From assembly GCA_963792205.1 (NCBI GenBank), contig CAWBVI010000004.1, forward strand, positions 372,001-436,000: 64,000 nt of DNA, in the 5' to 3' direction. Made by a program: the position numbers and the translations under genes. Source of the stretch: DATDAH01 sp963792205 (lineage in GTDB: Bacteria; Actinomycetota; Acidimicrobiia; Acidimicrobiales; DATDAH01). Under the pieces are notes generated by a model. It had not been told where the DNA came from, made no database searches, and saw nothing but the letters and a program-made list of their open reading frames with translations. Positions 1-9,181 of this stretch are shown here, in pieces (the stretch's first letter is position 1; the number at the start of each line of letters is the position of its first letter).

Positions 1-579
1 GCGGGGATCATGCTCCTCGACGAGGACTCCGTCCTGCGCTACGCCGCGGCGTCCGACGCGTCGGCCCAGGTGCTGGAGCGGGTCCAGGTCGAGCTCGGGC
101 ACGGACCGTGTGTCGACGCGCTCATCCACGACCACGTCGTCGTCACCGACGACCTCACGGCCGACGCCCGCTGGCCGGAGCTCGGCGAGGTGATCGAGGC
201 CACCTCGGTCCGTGCCGTGCTGGGCCTCCCGGTGCACGTCGGGGGAACCGCCGTCGGGTCGCTCGACGTCTACCACGCGCAGGCCCACCACTGGACCGAA
301 GCGGAGCGGGAGGCGCTCCTCGCCTTCAACCGCATCGTGGAGAGCCTGGTGGGCACGGCCCTGCTCGCGGACCAGAAGTCCACGCTGGCCCTCCAGCTCC
401 AGAAGGCGCTGGACAACCGGGTCCTCATCGAGCGAGCGGTCGGCGTGATCATGGCCGTCGAGCAGCTCGACGCCACCGACGCGTTCGACCGGCTGCGCCG
501 GGTGGCTCGGTCGCACCGGCAACCCGCGGTCGAGGTGGCGCGCGACGTCCTGATCCGGCTGTCGCTGCCCCCGACCTGA
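1..579 (+). CDS. GAF-ANTAR domain regulator (5' end outside window)
   Basis: The frame is open from base 1 and reads AGI before the first ATG at base 10, so the gene starts upstream and is truncated by the window edge. Residues about 1-120 of what is visible look like a GAF sensor domain (LGHGPCVDAL, VLGLPVHVGG). The last 60 residues form an ANTAR RNA-binding domain (LQKALDNRVLIERAVGVIMA, followed by AFDRLRRVARSHRQP). GAF-ANTAR proteins are actinobacterial cytoplasmic antiterminators that bind paired hairpins in nascent RNA in response to a signal. The ligand cannot be read from the sequence. Family assignment is firm; the target is unknown. Confidence 0.88.
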   Translation, partial: AGIMLLDEDSVLRYAAASDASAQVLERVQVELGHGPCVDALIHDHVVVTDDLTADARWPELGEVIEATSVRAVLGLPVHVGGTAVGSLDVYHAQAHHWTEAEREALLAFNRIVESLVGTALLADQKSTLALQLQKALDNRVLIERAVGVIMAVEQLDATDAFDRLRRVARSHRQPAVEVARDVLIRLSLPPT

Positions 580-618
580 GGACCCGCCTGCGGCGGTTCG
601 TCGGGGCCGTCCGTCACC

Positions 619-737
619 CCTAGGGACCTGCGCGGAAAGGCCGAGGCTGGGGGTGGTGACCTGGGACATCGCCAAGCTGCGCTTGGCGATCACCGCTGTG
701 CTTGCCACGTCGCCTCGCCTATCGGCTCGGCTCCTAA
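619..737 (+). repeat. Dispersed palindromic element, CCTAGG family, copy 1
   Basis: This element of about 119 bp fills the gap between the GAF-ANTAR gene and the next SDR. It begins with CCTAGG, ends with CTCCTAAG, and holds a perfect internal hairpin ATCGCCAAGC-TGC-GCTTGGCGAT at about 668-690. Related copies lie at 3948-4070, 45055-45128 and 55317-55437. The TAAGCT at its right end (735-740) sits 9 nt before the SDR ATG and could serve as that gene's -10 box. It encodes no recognisable protein; it resembles a MITE or REP-like element. Confidence 0.8.
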
Positions 738-749
738 GCTCCTGTCGCC

Positions 750-1457
750 ATGACCACGGGATCGGAGCTGGCCGGGCGCGTCGCGCTCATCACCGGGGCC
801 ACCGGGGCAATCGGCCGGGCCGTCGCCCAGTGCCTCCTGGCCGCCGGAGCCCAGGTGGCGATCTCCAGCCCCAACCCGTCCGGAACTCCACCCGGGGCCT
901 TCGACTTCTTCGCCGCCGACGTCCGCGACGCCGAGGCCGGGGCCGAACTGCTGGCGGCTGTCGTCGACCGGTACGGACGCATCGACGTCGTGGTGAACAA
1001 CGCCGGCGGCCCGCCGGCCGACGAGTCGGTCACCGACATCGTCACTCTCAACCTCCTCGCCCCGCTCTTCGTGTCCCGAGCCGCCAACCGGGTCATGCAG
1101 GCCCAGGACGACGGTGGGGCGATCGTCAACATCGGGTCCCTCACCGGCCTGGGGCCGACCCCGGGCGCCGCGGCCTACGGAGCGGCGAAGGCGGGCCTGA
1201 TCCACCTCACCCAGACCCTCGCCGTGGAGTGGGCGCCGAGCGTGCGCGTCAACTGCGTGTCCGCCGACCTGCACACGGGCGACGACGAGGCGACGCTCCC
1301 CCTCGGGCGCCGGGGCTCCCCTGCCGACGTGGCCGACGCGGTCGTGTTCCTCGCCTCCCCAGCGGCGGCCTACGTGTCCGGAGCGAACCTCGTCGTCCAC
1401 GGCGGCGGGGCGCGCCCGGCGTTCCTCGCCGCGGTCGCCGGCGACCAGGGCACCTGA
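750..1457 (+). CDS. Short-chain dehydrogenase/reductase (SDR)
   Basis: A 235-residue classical SDR. The Rossmann NAD(P)-binding motif TGATGAIG lies near residues 15-22, NNAG near residue 88, and the catalytic Ser...YxxxK as GSLTG followed by YGAAK. It should oxidise or reduce a hydroxyl/keto group in the cytoplasm; the substrate is not identifiable. The C-terminus carries the usual segment before VHGGG. The start is ATG 750, which has TAAGCT 9 nt upstream, a leaderless-type promoter formed at the edge of the CCTAGG repeat. The gene stands alone. Confidence 0.85.
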   Translation: MTTGSELAGRVALITGATGAIGRAVAQCLLAAGAQVAISSPNPSGTPPGAFDFFAADVRDAEAGAELLAAVVDRYGRIDVVVNNAGGPPADESVTDIVTLNLLAPLFVSRAANRVMQAQDDGGAIVNIGSLTGLGPTPGAAAYGAAKAGLIHLTQTLAVEWAPSVRVNCVSADLHTGDDEATLPLGRRGSPADVADAVVFLASPAAAYVSGANLVVHGGGARPAFLAAVAGDQGT

Positions 1458-1474
1458 CCTCACCCTGAGGGAAC

Positions 1475-1571
1475 TTGACTTGCCTCCCCCGGGGGCGCAT
1501 ACATTCGTAACCAATCCGCAACGAGTTCGTCATGAGTCCGCGTCCGCCAAGGGTGGCAGGGAAGGCCACCC
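1475..1571 (+). promoter_or_regulatory. Candidate promoter and structured leader of the secreted FG-GAP gene
   Basis: The 168-bp gap 1458-1625 contains TTGACT at 1475-1480 and TACATT at 1500-1505, spaced by 19 bp, which could be a housekeeping promoter. It is followed by a perfect 7-bp hairpin (GGGTGGC at 1551-1557 with GCCACCC at 1565-1571). The stretch is less GC-rich than its surroundings around 1497-1530. I could not match it to a known riboswitch class. Confidence 0.3.
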
Positions 1572-1584
1572 GCTAGGGGAGAGC

Positions 1585-1629
1585 ATGCGGAGAGTGTTCA
1601 ACAGCAGCGTGTTCTGTCCGATTTTGTGA
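1585..1629 (+). CDS. Putative 14-residue leader ORF overlapping the next start
   Basis: ATG 1585 is preceded by a good Shine-Dalgarno-like stretch (AGGGGAGAGC) and encodes MRRVFNSSVFCPIL. Its TGA at 1627-1629 overlaps the GTG at 1626 that starts the large secreted protein, in the arrangement TTGTGA. The large gene has no obvious ribosome binding site of its own, so the short ORF may couple translation. This is inference from spacing only; there is no homology evidence. Confidence 0.3.
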   Translation: MRRVFNSSVFCPIL

Positions 1630-3473
1630 CGGTGCGCCGCCGCCTCCTCGTGACGATGCTGGCCGCCCTCGTGGGGGCCAGCCTCCTCGCCCTCGTCCCC
1701 CTCGCGCCGCACTCCGCGGTGGGCCAGGGCGAACCGACCATGGCGATCTCGGTCACCGAGGGCCTCACCGGCACCGAGATCGGCGTCACCGGCAATGGCT
1801 GCTTCCTCCCCGACGGCGTGACGGGCGCCGACGGCCTGCTGTTCCAGCTCATCGCGCCGGACGGCCGGGCCGGGGCGAGCGAGACCCTCCTCGTCGAGCG
1901 GGACGGGACCTGGGACACCACCTTCACCGTGCCCAACGGTGTCCGCCGTGGCACCTATTCGGTGCGCGGGACCTGCATCGCCCCGATGTACGAGGACCTC
2001 GGCGTGCTCGCCGCCGGGACGTTCAGGGTCACCGGCGAAGGCGCACCGATCCCCGAGCGCGAGCCGGTGACCCCCCGCTTCCCCAACCAGATCGAGCCCT
2101 ACCCCAACTACGACGGCCAGAGCACGTGCAGCCCCGCGGCCAAGCGGGGCATGCTCGCCTTCCGGGACATGGTCATGCGGGCCTACCCGGGGACGCCGAG
2201 CTACGGCATCAGCCGCGAGTGCGGCATCGGCGGGACGAGCGAGCACAAGGAGGGACGGGCGTGGGACTGGGGCAATGACGGCACCACCGCCGCCGGTCGC
2301 CGCCGGGTCGCCAACTTCGTCCGCTGGCTGTTCCGCACCGACCAGTACGGCCACCGCCACGCCATGGCCCGCCGCCTCGGGGTCATGTACGTGATATGGA
2401 ACCGCCAGATCTTCCGGATGTACCGGGCCAACGAGGGCTGGACGCCCTACACCGGCTCGAGCCCGCACACCGACCACGTCCACGTGAGCCTGACCCGGCG
2501 GGGCGGGAACAAGCAGACCAGCTTCTGGACCCTGCGCCTCGACGGCCCGCCGCCCGACGACCCGCCCCCGGTCGACCCGCCGCCCGACCCGCCGTCCCCC
2601 AACAAGCGAGGGCCGGCGGCGACGTTCGAGCAGACCGAGCGCGACGTCTCCGGTGAGTTCGAGCACGCCCAGACCGGCGACTTCGACGGCGACGGCCACG
2701 TCGACATCCTCTGGTACGGCGTAGGAGCGAAGCCGGAGTTCATCTGGTGGGGCCGCCCAGGTCGGGGGTTCACCAACTCGGAGATCAAGGCCAAGGGCCG
2801 CTTCCGTCCACTGGTCGGCGACTACAACGGCGACGGGCGCGACGACATCATCTGGTACACGCCCGGAACGGGGAACGACTACCTCTGGTCTGGCCGCCAG
2901 GGGCGGACGTTCGACACCGGGCAGCTCCGCATCCGGACCACTTACACCCGGACTCTCGTCGGGGACTTCGACGGCGACGGGCGCGACGACCTCTTCTGGT
3001 ACGGAAGGGGCGGCGCCGCAGACCGGATCTGGTTCGGTCGGGCCGACAACCGCTTCGTCGCCCGAGCGAGCACGGTCGACGGGAGCTACCAGCCGGCGGT
3101 AGGCAACTTCAACGGCGACCGCCGCGACGACATCCTGTGGTTCGCGCCGGGCGAGGCCGACGACGCCGTCTGGTTCGGTCGCCGCGACCGGACGTTCGAC
3201 GAGACCACGCCCTCGTTCAACCACGAGCACCAGCCGATCATCGGCGACTTCAACGCCAACCACCGCGACGACATCGTCTGGTACGCCCCTGGCGTCGCCC
3301 AGGACAAGGTCCACTGGGGACGCGCTGACCGCACCTTCCGCCGAGGGACGGTGGCGAACGTCAGCGGGACCTATAGCGCGGCGTTCGCCGACGACTTCGA
3401 CGAGGACGGCTACGACGACATCTTCTGGTATCGGGCCGGCACCCCGATGGACTACATCTGGTGGTTCGAGTAG
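1626..3473 (+). CDS. Secreted protein: peptidase-like domain plus FG-GAP repeats
   Basis: A 615-residue exported protein. Residues 1-35 are a Sec signal peptide (VRRRLLVTMLAALVGASLLA, cleavage near SAVGQG). Residues about 150-290 resemble the actinobacterial domain related to M15/extensin-like peptidases: SEHKEGRAWDWG supplies His and Asp, and PHTDHVHVS the C-terminal His ligands. A Pro/Asp-rich linker (DPPPVDPPPDPP) follows. Six FG-GAP/VCBS-type repeats then carry calcium-binding loops such as GDFDGDGRDD and GDYNGDGRDD. This suggests an extracellular cell-wall hydrolase or binding protein with a calcium-stabilised propeller. Catalysis is inferred. The GTG start is chosen because it opens the signal peptide. 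Confidence 0.75.
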   Translation: MTVRRRLLVTMLAALVGASLLALVPLAPHSAVGQGEPTMAISVTEGLTGTEIGVTGNGCFLPDGVTGADGLLFQLIAPDGRAGASETLLVERDGTWDTTFTVPNGVRRGTYSVRGTCIAPMYEDLGVLAAGTFRVTGEGAPIPEREPVTPRFPNQIEPYPNYDGQSTCSPAAKRGMLAFRDMVMRAYPGTPSYGISRECGIGGTSEHKEGRAWDWGNDGTTAAGRRRVANFVRWLFRTDQYGHRHAMARRLGVMYVIWNRQIFRMYRANEGWTPYTGSSPHTDHVHVSLTRRGGNKQTSFWTLRLDGPPPDDPPPVDPPPDPPSPNKRGPAATFEQTERDVSGEFEHAQTGDFDGDGHVDILWYGVGAKPEFIWWGRPGRGFTNSEIKAKGRFRPLVGDYNGDGRDDIIWYTPGTGNDYLWSGRQGRTFDTGQLRIRTTYTRTLVGDFDGDGRDDLFWYGRGGAADRIWFGRADNRFVARASTVDGSYQPAVGNFNGDRRDDILWFAPGEADDAVWFGRRDRTFDETTPSFNHEHQPIIGDFNANHRDDIVWYAPGVAQDKVHWGRADRTFRRGTVANVSGTYSAAFADDFDEDGYDDIFWYRAGTPMDYIWWFE

Positions 3474-3513
3474 GCCCGGCAAGAACCGGCCCGGTGGCTT
3501 ACGCTCCCCGGCC

Positions 3514-3933
3514 ATGTCGGACCAGTTCGTCCACCACCTCGCGACGGTGCCGCTCTTCGCCCGGTGCTCCACCGGTGACCTGAAGCGCATCGCCCGCCTG
3601 ACCGACGAGATCGACGTCGAACGCGGCCGGGTGCTCATGACCGAAGGCGAGACCGGTCACGAGGCCTTCGTCGTCGTCGACGGGAGCGCATCGGTCGAAA
3701 AGGGCGGCCAGGAGGTGGCCACCGTCGGTCCCGGCGGGGTCGTCGGCGAGATGGCCCTCATCGACCGGGCCCCGCGCAACGCCACGGTCACGGCCACGAG
3801 CCCGATGAAGGTGCTCGTCATCGGCAAACGCGAGTTCAACGGCCTGCTCGACGAGGCGCCGGACTTCCGCACCAGCATCATGAGCGCCCTGGCCGACCGC
3901 GTCCGCCAGAAGGACCTCGAGCTCTACGGCTGA
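3514..3933 (+). CDS. Cyclic nucleotide-binding domain protein
   Basis: 139 residues forming a single cNMP-binding beta-roll: GETGHEAFVVVDGSASV, then a phosphate-binding cassette-like GGVVGEMALIDRAPRNATV. No helix-turn-helix follows, so it is a stand-alone CRP-like sensor or a subunit that docks to another protein. The FGE-like Glu and the PR-A segment of the cassette are present, which supports nucleotide binding. TACGCT lies 8 nt before ATG 3514, so the mRNA is probably leaderless. It is transcribed alone towards the CCTAGG element. Confidence 0.85.
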   Translation: MSDQFVHHLATVPLFARCSTGDLKRIARLTDEIDVERGRVLMTEGETGHEAFVVVDGSASVEKGGQEVATVGPGGVVGEMALIDRAPRNATVTATSPMKVLVIGKREFNGLLDEAPDFRTSIMSALADRVRQKDLELYG

Positions 3934-3947
3934 CCCGACGGCTTCCG

Positions 3948-4070
3948 CTTAGGAGCCGAGCCGATAGGCGAGGCGACCAATGAGCACAGCGGCGCTCATC
4001 GCCAAGCGCAGCTTGGCGAGCTCTAGGAGGTCCGCGCGACGACGTCCTGCCTATCCGCTCAGGTCCTAGG
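3948..4070 (-). repeat. Dispersed palindromic element, CCTAGG family, copy 2
   Basis: Inverted relative to copy 1. It starts CTTAGGAGCCGAGCCGATAG and ends with CCTAGG at 4065-4070, with the internal hairpin TCGCCAAGC-GCA-GCTTGGCGA. The half containing the hairpin matches copy 1 closely; the other half has diverged. The CTA within the terminal CCTAGG (4066-4068) is the TAG stop codon of the minus-strand gene. It lies between convergent genes. Confidence 0.8.
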
Positions 4071-5088
4071 CGGCCAGGCCGTCGAGCGCGCGTATGGCGG
4101 CCTGGGCGGTCGCCACCCCGCCGGGACCGGGGCCCAACGCCGAGCCGAGGCTGACCGCGTCGTCGCGGCCCTCGAGGAGCACGACAGCGGCGTACTCCCC
4201 CTCGTGGGCCACCTCGCTGGCGTAGCGGAAGGTCACGTGGCTGCCGGTGGCCACCAGCACCGCCCGGGTGATGGCCTCGACCTGGGTGGCGGCGCGGCCG
4301 TGGCCGGGCCGGATCTCGTCGCCGGCCCGGATCTGGACCTCCGCCAGCACCGAGTCGCGTGAACGGTGGGCGCCGACGGCCACCTGCGTGGCGACCATCA
4401 TCGCCGGGACGTCGGTCCCGTCGAGCTGGTGCACGGCGCGGCCGAAGGAGTGGCAGAACCGGGTGGCCACCTCCTGCTCGAGCGGGGAGAGCCCTCCGGC
4501 GCGGGCGACGGCCCACAGGCCCCGGGAACCGGTCCCGGCGGTGGCCAGGGCCACGCCGTCGAACCCGGTGGCGCCGAAGTCCGGGGCCGAGCGGCCCTGC
4601 TCGAGGTGCCGGCGCAACACGTCGAACAGCTCGTAGGCCCGGGCCGCGCCGATGGCGTCGAGCGACGGCGCCTGGCAGAAGAGGTGCGGCGCCTCGCCCG
4701 GGCCCTCGTGCAGGTAGGCGCAGAGGTCGAGGGCCATGGTGTTGGCCAAGCCGTCCAGCAGGGCGCCGACCAGGTCGTCCCGGAGCTGGCGCACGGCCGA
4801 CGCCGCGGGCACGTGGGTCGACTCGACCGCCCCGGGCTCCGGCGCCGGCGTGGCCTCGTCGTCGGCGGGCGCAGGTGGGTTCGGGCTGTCCGCCACTGCG
4901 CCCAGCACGGCCTCCGCCCCGCTGCGGCGGCGCCGGCGCTTGGGCGTGGGGGCCGGAGCCTCCAGGTCGGCGAGGGTCGGGATGATGGCCGCCAAGCCCC
5001 GGCCCAGGCCGCTCGGCGATTCGACGTCGTCACCGTCGACGGGCCCGGTCGGCGGGTCCTCGTCCCCCCCGGGCACGTCCTCGGCCAC
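4066..5088 (-). CDS. GAF-like protein of unknown function with ParB-type N-terminal motif
   Basis: 340 residues. The N-terminus carries SGLGRGLAAIIP, resembling the conserved GLGRGLxALI segment at the start of ParB proteins. A Pro/Ala/Arg-rich linker with RRRRR follows. From about residue 100 there is a folded region that looks like two GAF-type modules (ALDLCAYLHEGPGEAPHLF, GFDGVALATAGTGSRGLWAV). I do not recognise the family. Start GTG 5088 has TACCGT 6 nt upstream. It is divergent from an ancestral DUF3467 gene, and its 5' third is duplicated at 9400-9757. The stop codon lies in the CCTAGG repeat. Confidence 0.7.
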   Translation of the reverse strand: MAEDVPGGDEDPPTGPVDGDDVESPSGLGRGLAAIIPTLADLEAPAPTPKRRRRRSGAEAVLGAVADSPNPPAPADDEATPAPEPGAVESTHVPAASAVRQLRDDLVGALLDGLANTMALDLCAYLHEGPGEAPHLFCQAPSLDAIGAARAYELFDVLRRHLEQGRSAPDFGATGFDGVALATAGTGSRGLWAVARAGGLSPLEQEVATRFCHSFGRAVHQLDGTDVPAMMVATQVAVGAHRSRDSVLAEVQIRAGDEIRPGHGRAATQVEAITRAVLVATGSHVTFRYASEVAHEGEYAAVVLLEGRDDAVSLGSALGPGPGGVATAQAAIRALDGLAA

Positions 5089-5145
5089 CCGCCTACGGTA
5101 CGGATCGGGGCTGGCGGAATGGGGGATCCATGGCCGGAGGACGGC

Positions 5146-5647
5146 GACACCTAGAGCACTCGCGCGCGTCTCAATGGCCTTCTACACGGGCGGCGTGCTT
5201 ACTCGCTTCTCGGACCATGAGAAACGTTGCCTCTGTGGCCGGTGGGGCCGCCCGCGCGATCGACCCGGGATGTGGGTCGCCATGAGCCGCACTCGCGCTG
5301 ATTTTGACGGGGTTGGCTGGCGTCGTACTTGGCATCGTGGCCTTTGACGCCACTCCAGGACGACCGCCTAGCGGTGCAGGACGTGAACGGGCTATCAGAT
5401 GCTCCTTGCCGGCCTGTCTCGGAACGGCTGCACTCGTTTGGCTATGGGGAACGAGCCGGAGGGGCAACGTGCTCACCGGCGTCTGCGGATCGAAGATCGG
5501 GCTGGAAGCGTCGGGGATCAGGCCCGCCGTCCGGCCGACGTGCGTGTCTGTGAGGACATGGTCAGGGCCATCGCCGTGGCGCCTGCCTCCGCCCAGTGAC
5601 CCAGGCAGCCGGATGGGAGACAGGGCTATCGTGACCGAGGGGTAGCC
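5146..5647. other. Gene-poor left part of the island
   Basis: About 500 bp with lower GC content and no gene I can support. A 113-codon reading frame on the plus strand (5304-5645) starts with a short hydrophobic stretch but has no recognisable motif. TATCGT at about 5624 followed by GAGGGG could provide the promoter and ribosome binding site of the downstream NTPase gene. Confidence 0.5.
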
Positions 5648-8600
5648 ATGGTGCAGCGCCCGTCGACTAAGGATGCTTTGACCGTCGTTCTGATTGTCGG
5701 TGGTGCGGCGGGCGCCGTGGCGGGGGCGATGGGGTGGGCCGGCAAGGCGGTGACCGCTTTAAGCGTCATCGTCATAGTTGCCGGCGCCGGGTTGGCGATT
5801 GATGAAAAGGTTGTGGCCCCGCGGCGACAGGACCGATTGGACCGCGCTGAGCGTGAGCGGGCGTTGGCCGCGGACCGCGCTGAGCGTGAGCGGGCGCTGG
5901 CCGCGGACCGCGCTCGAGCGTGAGCGGGCGTTGGCCGCGGCGCTGCGGAACAACCTGGGGGAGCGGGTCCAAGATGGCGACCCCTATCGGCTTGGTGTTG
6001 AACGGTCCCTGTACTCGGAGGCGGGCGGGGCGCCGTACACGCCACGCGAGCTAGACGTCAAACTCGATCAGCTGCTCGCCGAGGCGGGTGATTCGGGTGG
6101 TCTCGTGGCCCTCAAGGGAGCCCCGAAGGCGGGCAAGACCCGCACACTGTGGGAAGCGATTCAGCGCCACCTCGCCGACTATCAGCTAGTCGCGGTCCGA
6201 AGCCCCGTCTCCGGTGAGGGAGACGAGTCCCGACCCCTGCAAGTTGTGGTCGACAACCTCGACCTCCTGCCCGCGGGCCGAAAGGTGGTGTGGCTCGACG
6301 ACGCCCAGGACCACCTTGGCCATGGGCTCACCCTGTCCGCACTGAAGACCCTGACCGAGCACGGTCTGGTTGTCGCGCTGACGATGCACAACAACATCCT
6401 GGATGACCTTTCGGGGCGCACCGTGGGTGCCGGCGACCGCGGCCTTGTCGATCGTGACCTGGCGGAATACCTGTCCCCTATCGCTGTCGAGCTGCGATCG
6501 GCGCTGACCGACCAAGAACTTGCCGACGCCGAGTTGACCTACCCGGACCTGGCCGGCGAAACGGACCTTCGGTGGCTGGCCGAGTACTTCGCCGGGACCG
6601 AGCGGCTCTGGGGCCAGTTGACCCAACACGAAAACGACCAGCCTGAGGGCGTCGCGGTTGCTCGGGCCGTGATCGATTGGCGTCGTTGCGGGATGCCTCC
6701 CGGCATCACGACCGAGCGCCTTCGGGAACTGGCCACGATCACCCTTCACGAGCTAGCTCCGGCTAAGACACTGGACGATGCGAGCTTCGCGGCTGGGCTC
6801 GATTGGGCCAGCACGCCAATCGCGGCTGCAGTGGCCCTAGTCCGCCCCGTCAACGACATCGATGCAAATGAAGCACGCCACGACTCGATGAACTGGCTCG
6901 TCGACCGCGTGAGCTCCGACCGGCCCCCACCGGTCGATGCCATCTGGGAAGCGCTACTCCGTGACCCGCTACCGGATGACGCACTCTCCGTTGGGATGGC
7001 CGCCTACCTGACCGATCGTGACAATCCAAAACGTTTCTTTGAGAACGCGTGGCAGGCCGCCGCCAACTCCGAAGACGCCGAGGCGGTGCCGACGGGGATG
7101 ATCAACCTGGCGGTGCTGCGCGAGGGGAGGGGGATCGGGTGGGGGCGGCGCAGGCCTATCAGGCCGCCATCGACACCGGCCACCCCGACCACGCACCGAG
7201 GGCCATGAACGACCTGGGAGCGCTGCGCGGCGAGGAGGGGGACTTGGTGGGGGCGGCGGAGGCTTACCAAGCCGCCATCGACACCGGCCACCCCGACGTC
7301 GCCCCGAGGGCCATGTTCAACCTGGGAGCGCTGCGCAAAAAGGAGGGGGACCTGGTGGGGGCGGCGGAGGCCTACCAAGCCGCCATCGACACCGGCGACC
7401 CCGACGACGCCCCGAAGGCCATGATCAACCTGGGAGCGCTGCGCGAAGAGGAGGGGGACCTGGTGGGGGCGGCGGAGGCCTTCCAAGCCGCCATCGACAC
7501 CGGGCACTCCGACGAAGCCCCGCCGGCGATGTTCAACCTGGGATTGCTGCGGGAGGAGGAGGGGGACCTGGTGGGGGCGGCGGAGGCTTACCAAGCCGCC
7601 ATCGACACCGGCCACCCCGACGTCGCCCCGGCGGCCATGTTGAACCTGGGGGCGCTGCGCGGCGAGGAGGGGGACTTGGTGGGGGCGGCGGAGGCCTTCC
7701 AAGCCGCCATCGACACCGGCCACCCCGACGTCGCCCCGGCGGCCATGTTCAGCCTGGGGGCGCTGCGCAAAGAGGAGGGGGACCGGCTGGGGGCGGCTGC
7801 GGCATTCCAAGCCGCCATCGACACCGGCCACCCCGACCGCGCCCCGCGGCCATGGTTGGTATGGGGGTGCTGGGCGGCGAGGAGGGGGACCGGGTGGGGG
7901 CGGCGGAGGCCTACCAAGCCGCCATCGACACCGGCCACCCCGACGACGCACCGTTGGCCATGATCAACCTGGGGGTGCTGCGCGGCGAGGAGGGGGACCG
8001 GGTGGGGGCGGCCGAGGCCTACCAAGCCGCCATCGACACCGCCCACCCCGACCACGCCCCCGCGGCCACGGTCAACCTGGGGCTGCTGCGCAAAGAGGAG
8101 GGGGACCGGGTGGGGGCGGCCGAGGCCTACCAAGCCGCCATCGACACCGCCCACCCCGACCACGCCCCCGCGGCCATGATCAACCTGGGCGCTGCTGCGC
8201 AAAGAGGACGGGGACCGGGTGGGGGCGGCCGAGGCCTACCAAGCCGCCATCGACACCGCCCACCCCGACCACGCCCCGTTGGCCATGATCAACCTGGGCG
8301 CGCTGCGCAAAGAGGACGGGGACCGGGTGGGGGCGACCGAGGCCTACCAAGCCGCCATCGACACCGCCCACCCCGACCACGCCCCGTTGGCCATGATCAA
8401 CCTGGGGGTGCTGCGCGGCGAGGAGGGGGACCGGGTGGGGGCGACCGAGGCTTACCAAGCCGCCATCGACACCGGCCACCCCGACATCGCCCCGGCGGCC
8501 ATGTTCAACCTGGGGGCGCTGCGCAAAGAGGAGGGGGACCGGGTGGGGGCGACCGAGGCCTACCAAGCCGCCATCGACACCGCCCGCTCCGACGTCGCCC

Positions 8601-9181
8601 CGGCGGCCATGGTCAACCTGGGGGTGCTGCGCGAGGGAGGGGGACCGGGTGGGGGCGGCGGCGGCTACCAAGCCGCCATCGACACCGCCCACCCCGACCA
8701 CGCCCCGGATGCCATGATCAACCTGGGATTGCTGCGCGGCGAGGAGGGGGACCGGGTGGGGGCGACCGAGGCCTACCAAGCCGCCATCGACACCGCCCAC
8801 CCCGACCACGCCCCGGCGGCCACGGTCAACCTGGGATTGCTGCGCGAGGAGGAGGGGGACCGGGTGGGGGCGGCGGAGGCCTACCAAGCCGCCATCGACA
8901 CCGGCCACCCCGACCACGCCCCGATGGCCATGAACAACCTGGGGGTACTGCGCGAGGGGGAGGGGGACCGGGTGGGGGCGGCGGCGGCCTACCAAGCCGC
9001 CATCGACACCGGCCACCCCGACCACGCCCCGATGGCCATGAACAACCTGGGGGTGCTGCGCGGCGAGGAGGGGGACTTGGTGGGGGCGGCGGAGGTCTAC
9101 CAAGCCGCCATCGACACCGGCCACCCCGACCAGGCACCAGTGGCTATGGAAGCACTCGCCAGACTGAACGACTCAACCTGA
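5648..9181 (+). pseudogene. Membrane-anchored STAND-type P-loop NTPase with 19 TPR repeats, frameshifted
   Basis: Reconstructed length is about 1,170 residues. Residues 1-60 hold two hydrophobic helices (ALTVVLIVGGAAGAVAGAMG and VTALSVIVIVAGAGLAI). Next come three RAERERALAAD repeats, likely coiled coil, then a P-loop NTPase with Walker A GAPKAGKT and Walker B VVWLDD, and finally 19 repeats of 36 residues (AAEAYQAAIDTGHPDHAP type). Single-base shifts lie near 5915 (+1), 7128 (-1), 7845 (-1) and 8193 (+1), and a compensated -2/-1 pair lies at about 8635-8665; the net is in frame. The actinobacterial P-loop/TPR class is recognisable. A defence or signalling role is inference. The gene is either decaying or mis-assembled in its GC-rich repeats. 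Confidence 0.75.
7087..9165 (+). repeat. 19-unit, 108-bp tandem repeat encoding TPRs
   Basis: Each unit encodes about 36 residues around QAAIDT[G/A]HPDxAP, NLG[A/V/L]LR and EEGDxVGAAEAY. Units are nearly identical at the nucleotide level, including synonymous positions; most of the differences fall in the few codons after HPD and before GDR/GDL. Such homogeneity points to recent expansion or gene conversion. The array is prone to slippage and to assembly error, and four of the gene's frameshift sites lie here. Confidence 0.9.

Noticed and set aside
1458..1625. c-di-AMP (ydaO) riboswitch before the wall-hydrolase-like gene
   Set aside because: Only a simple hairpin fits; the conserved ydaO core segments could not be found by eye.
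1530..3638. 702-residue open frame on the minus strand opposite the FG-GAP gene
   Set aside because: Val/Arg/Pro/Ala-rich shadow of the real gene, no motif, and the plus-strand frame has a signal peptide and domains.
5304..5645. 113-codon frame in the island left part
   Set aside because: One hydrophobic patch but no motif, no ribosome site, and ordinary length for this GC content.
7588..9137. Long minus-strand frames in the TPR array (GVDGGL and PPPPPGPPP-type repeats)
   Set aside because: Antisense of the tandem repeat; periodicity comes from the TPR units, and there is no start signal.
7087..9165. Possible CRISPR array
   Set aside because: 108-bp coding units with no spacers, and no cas genes nearby.
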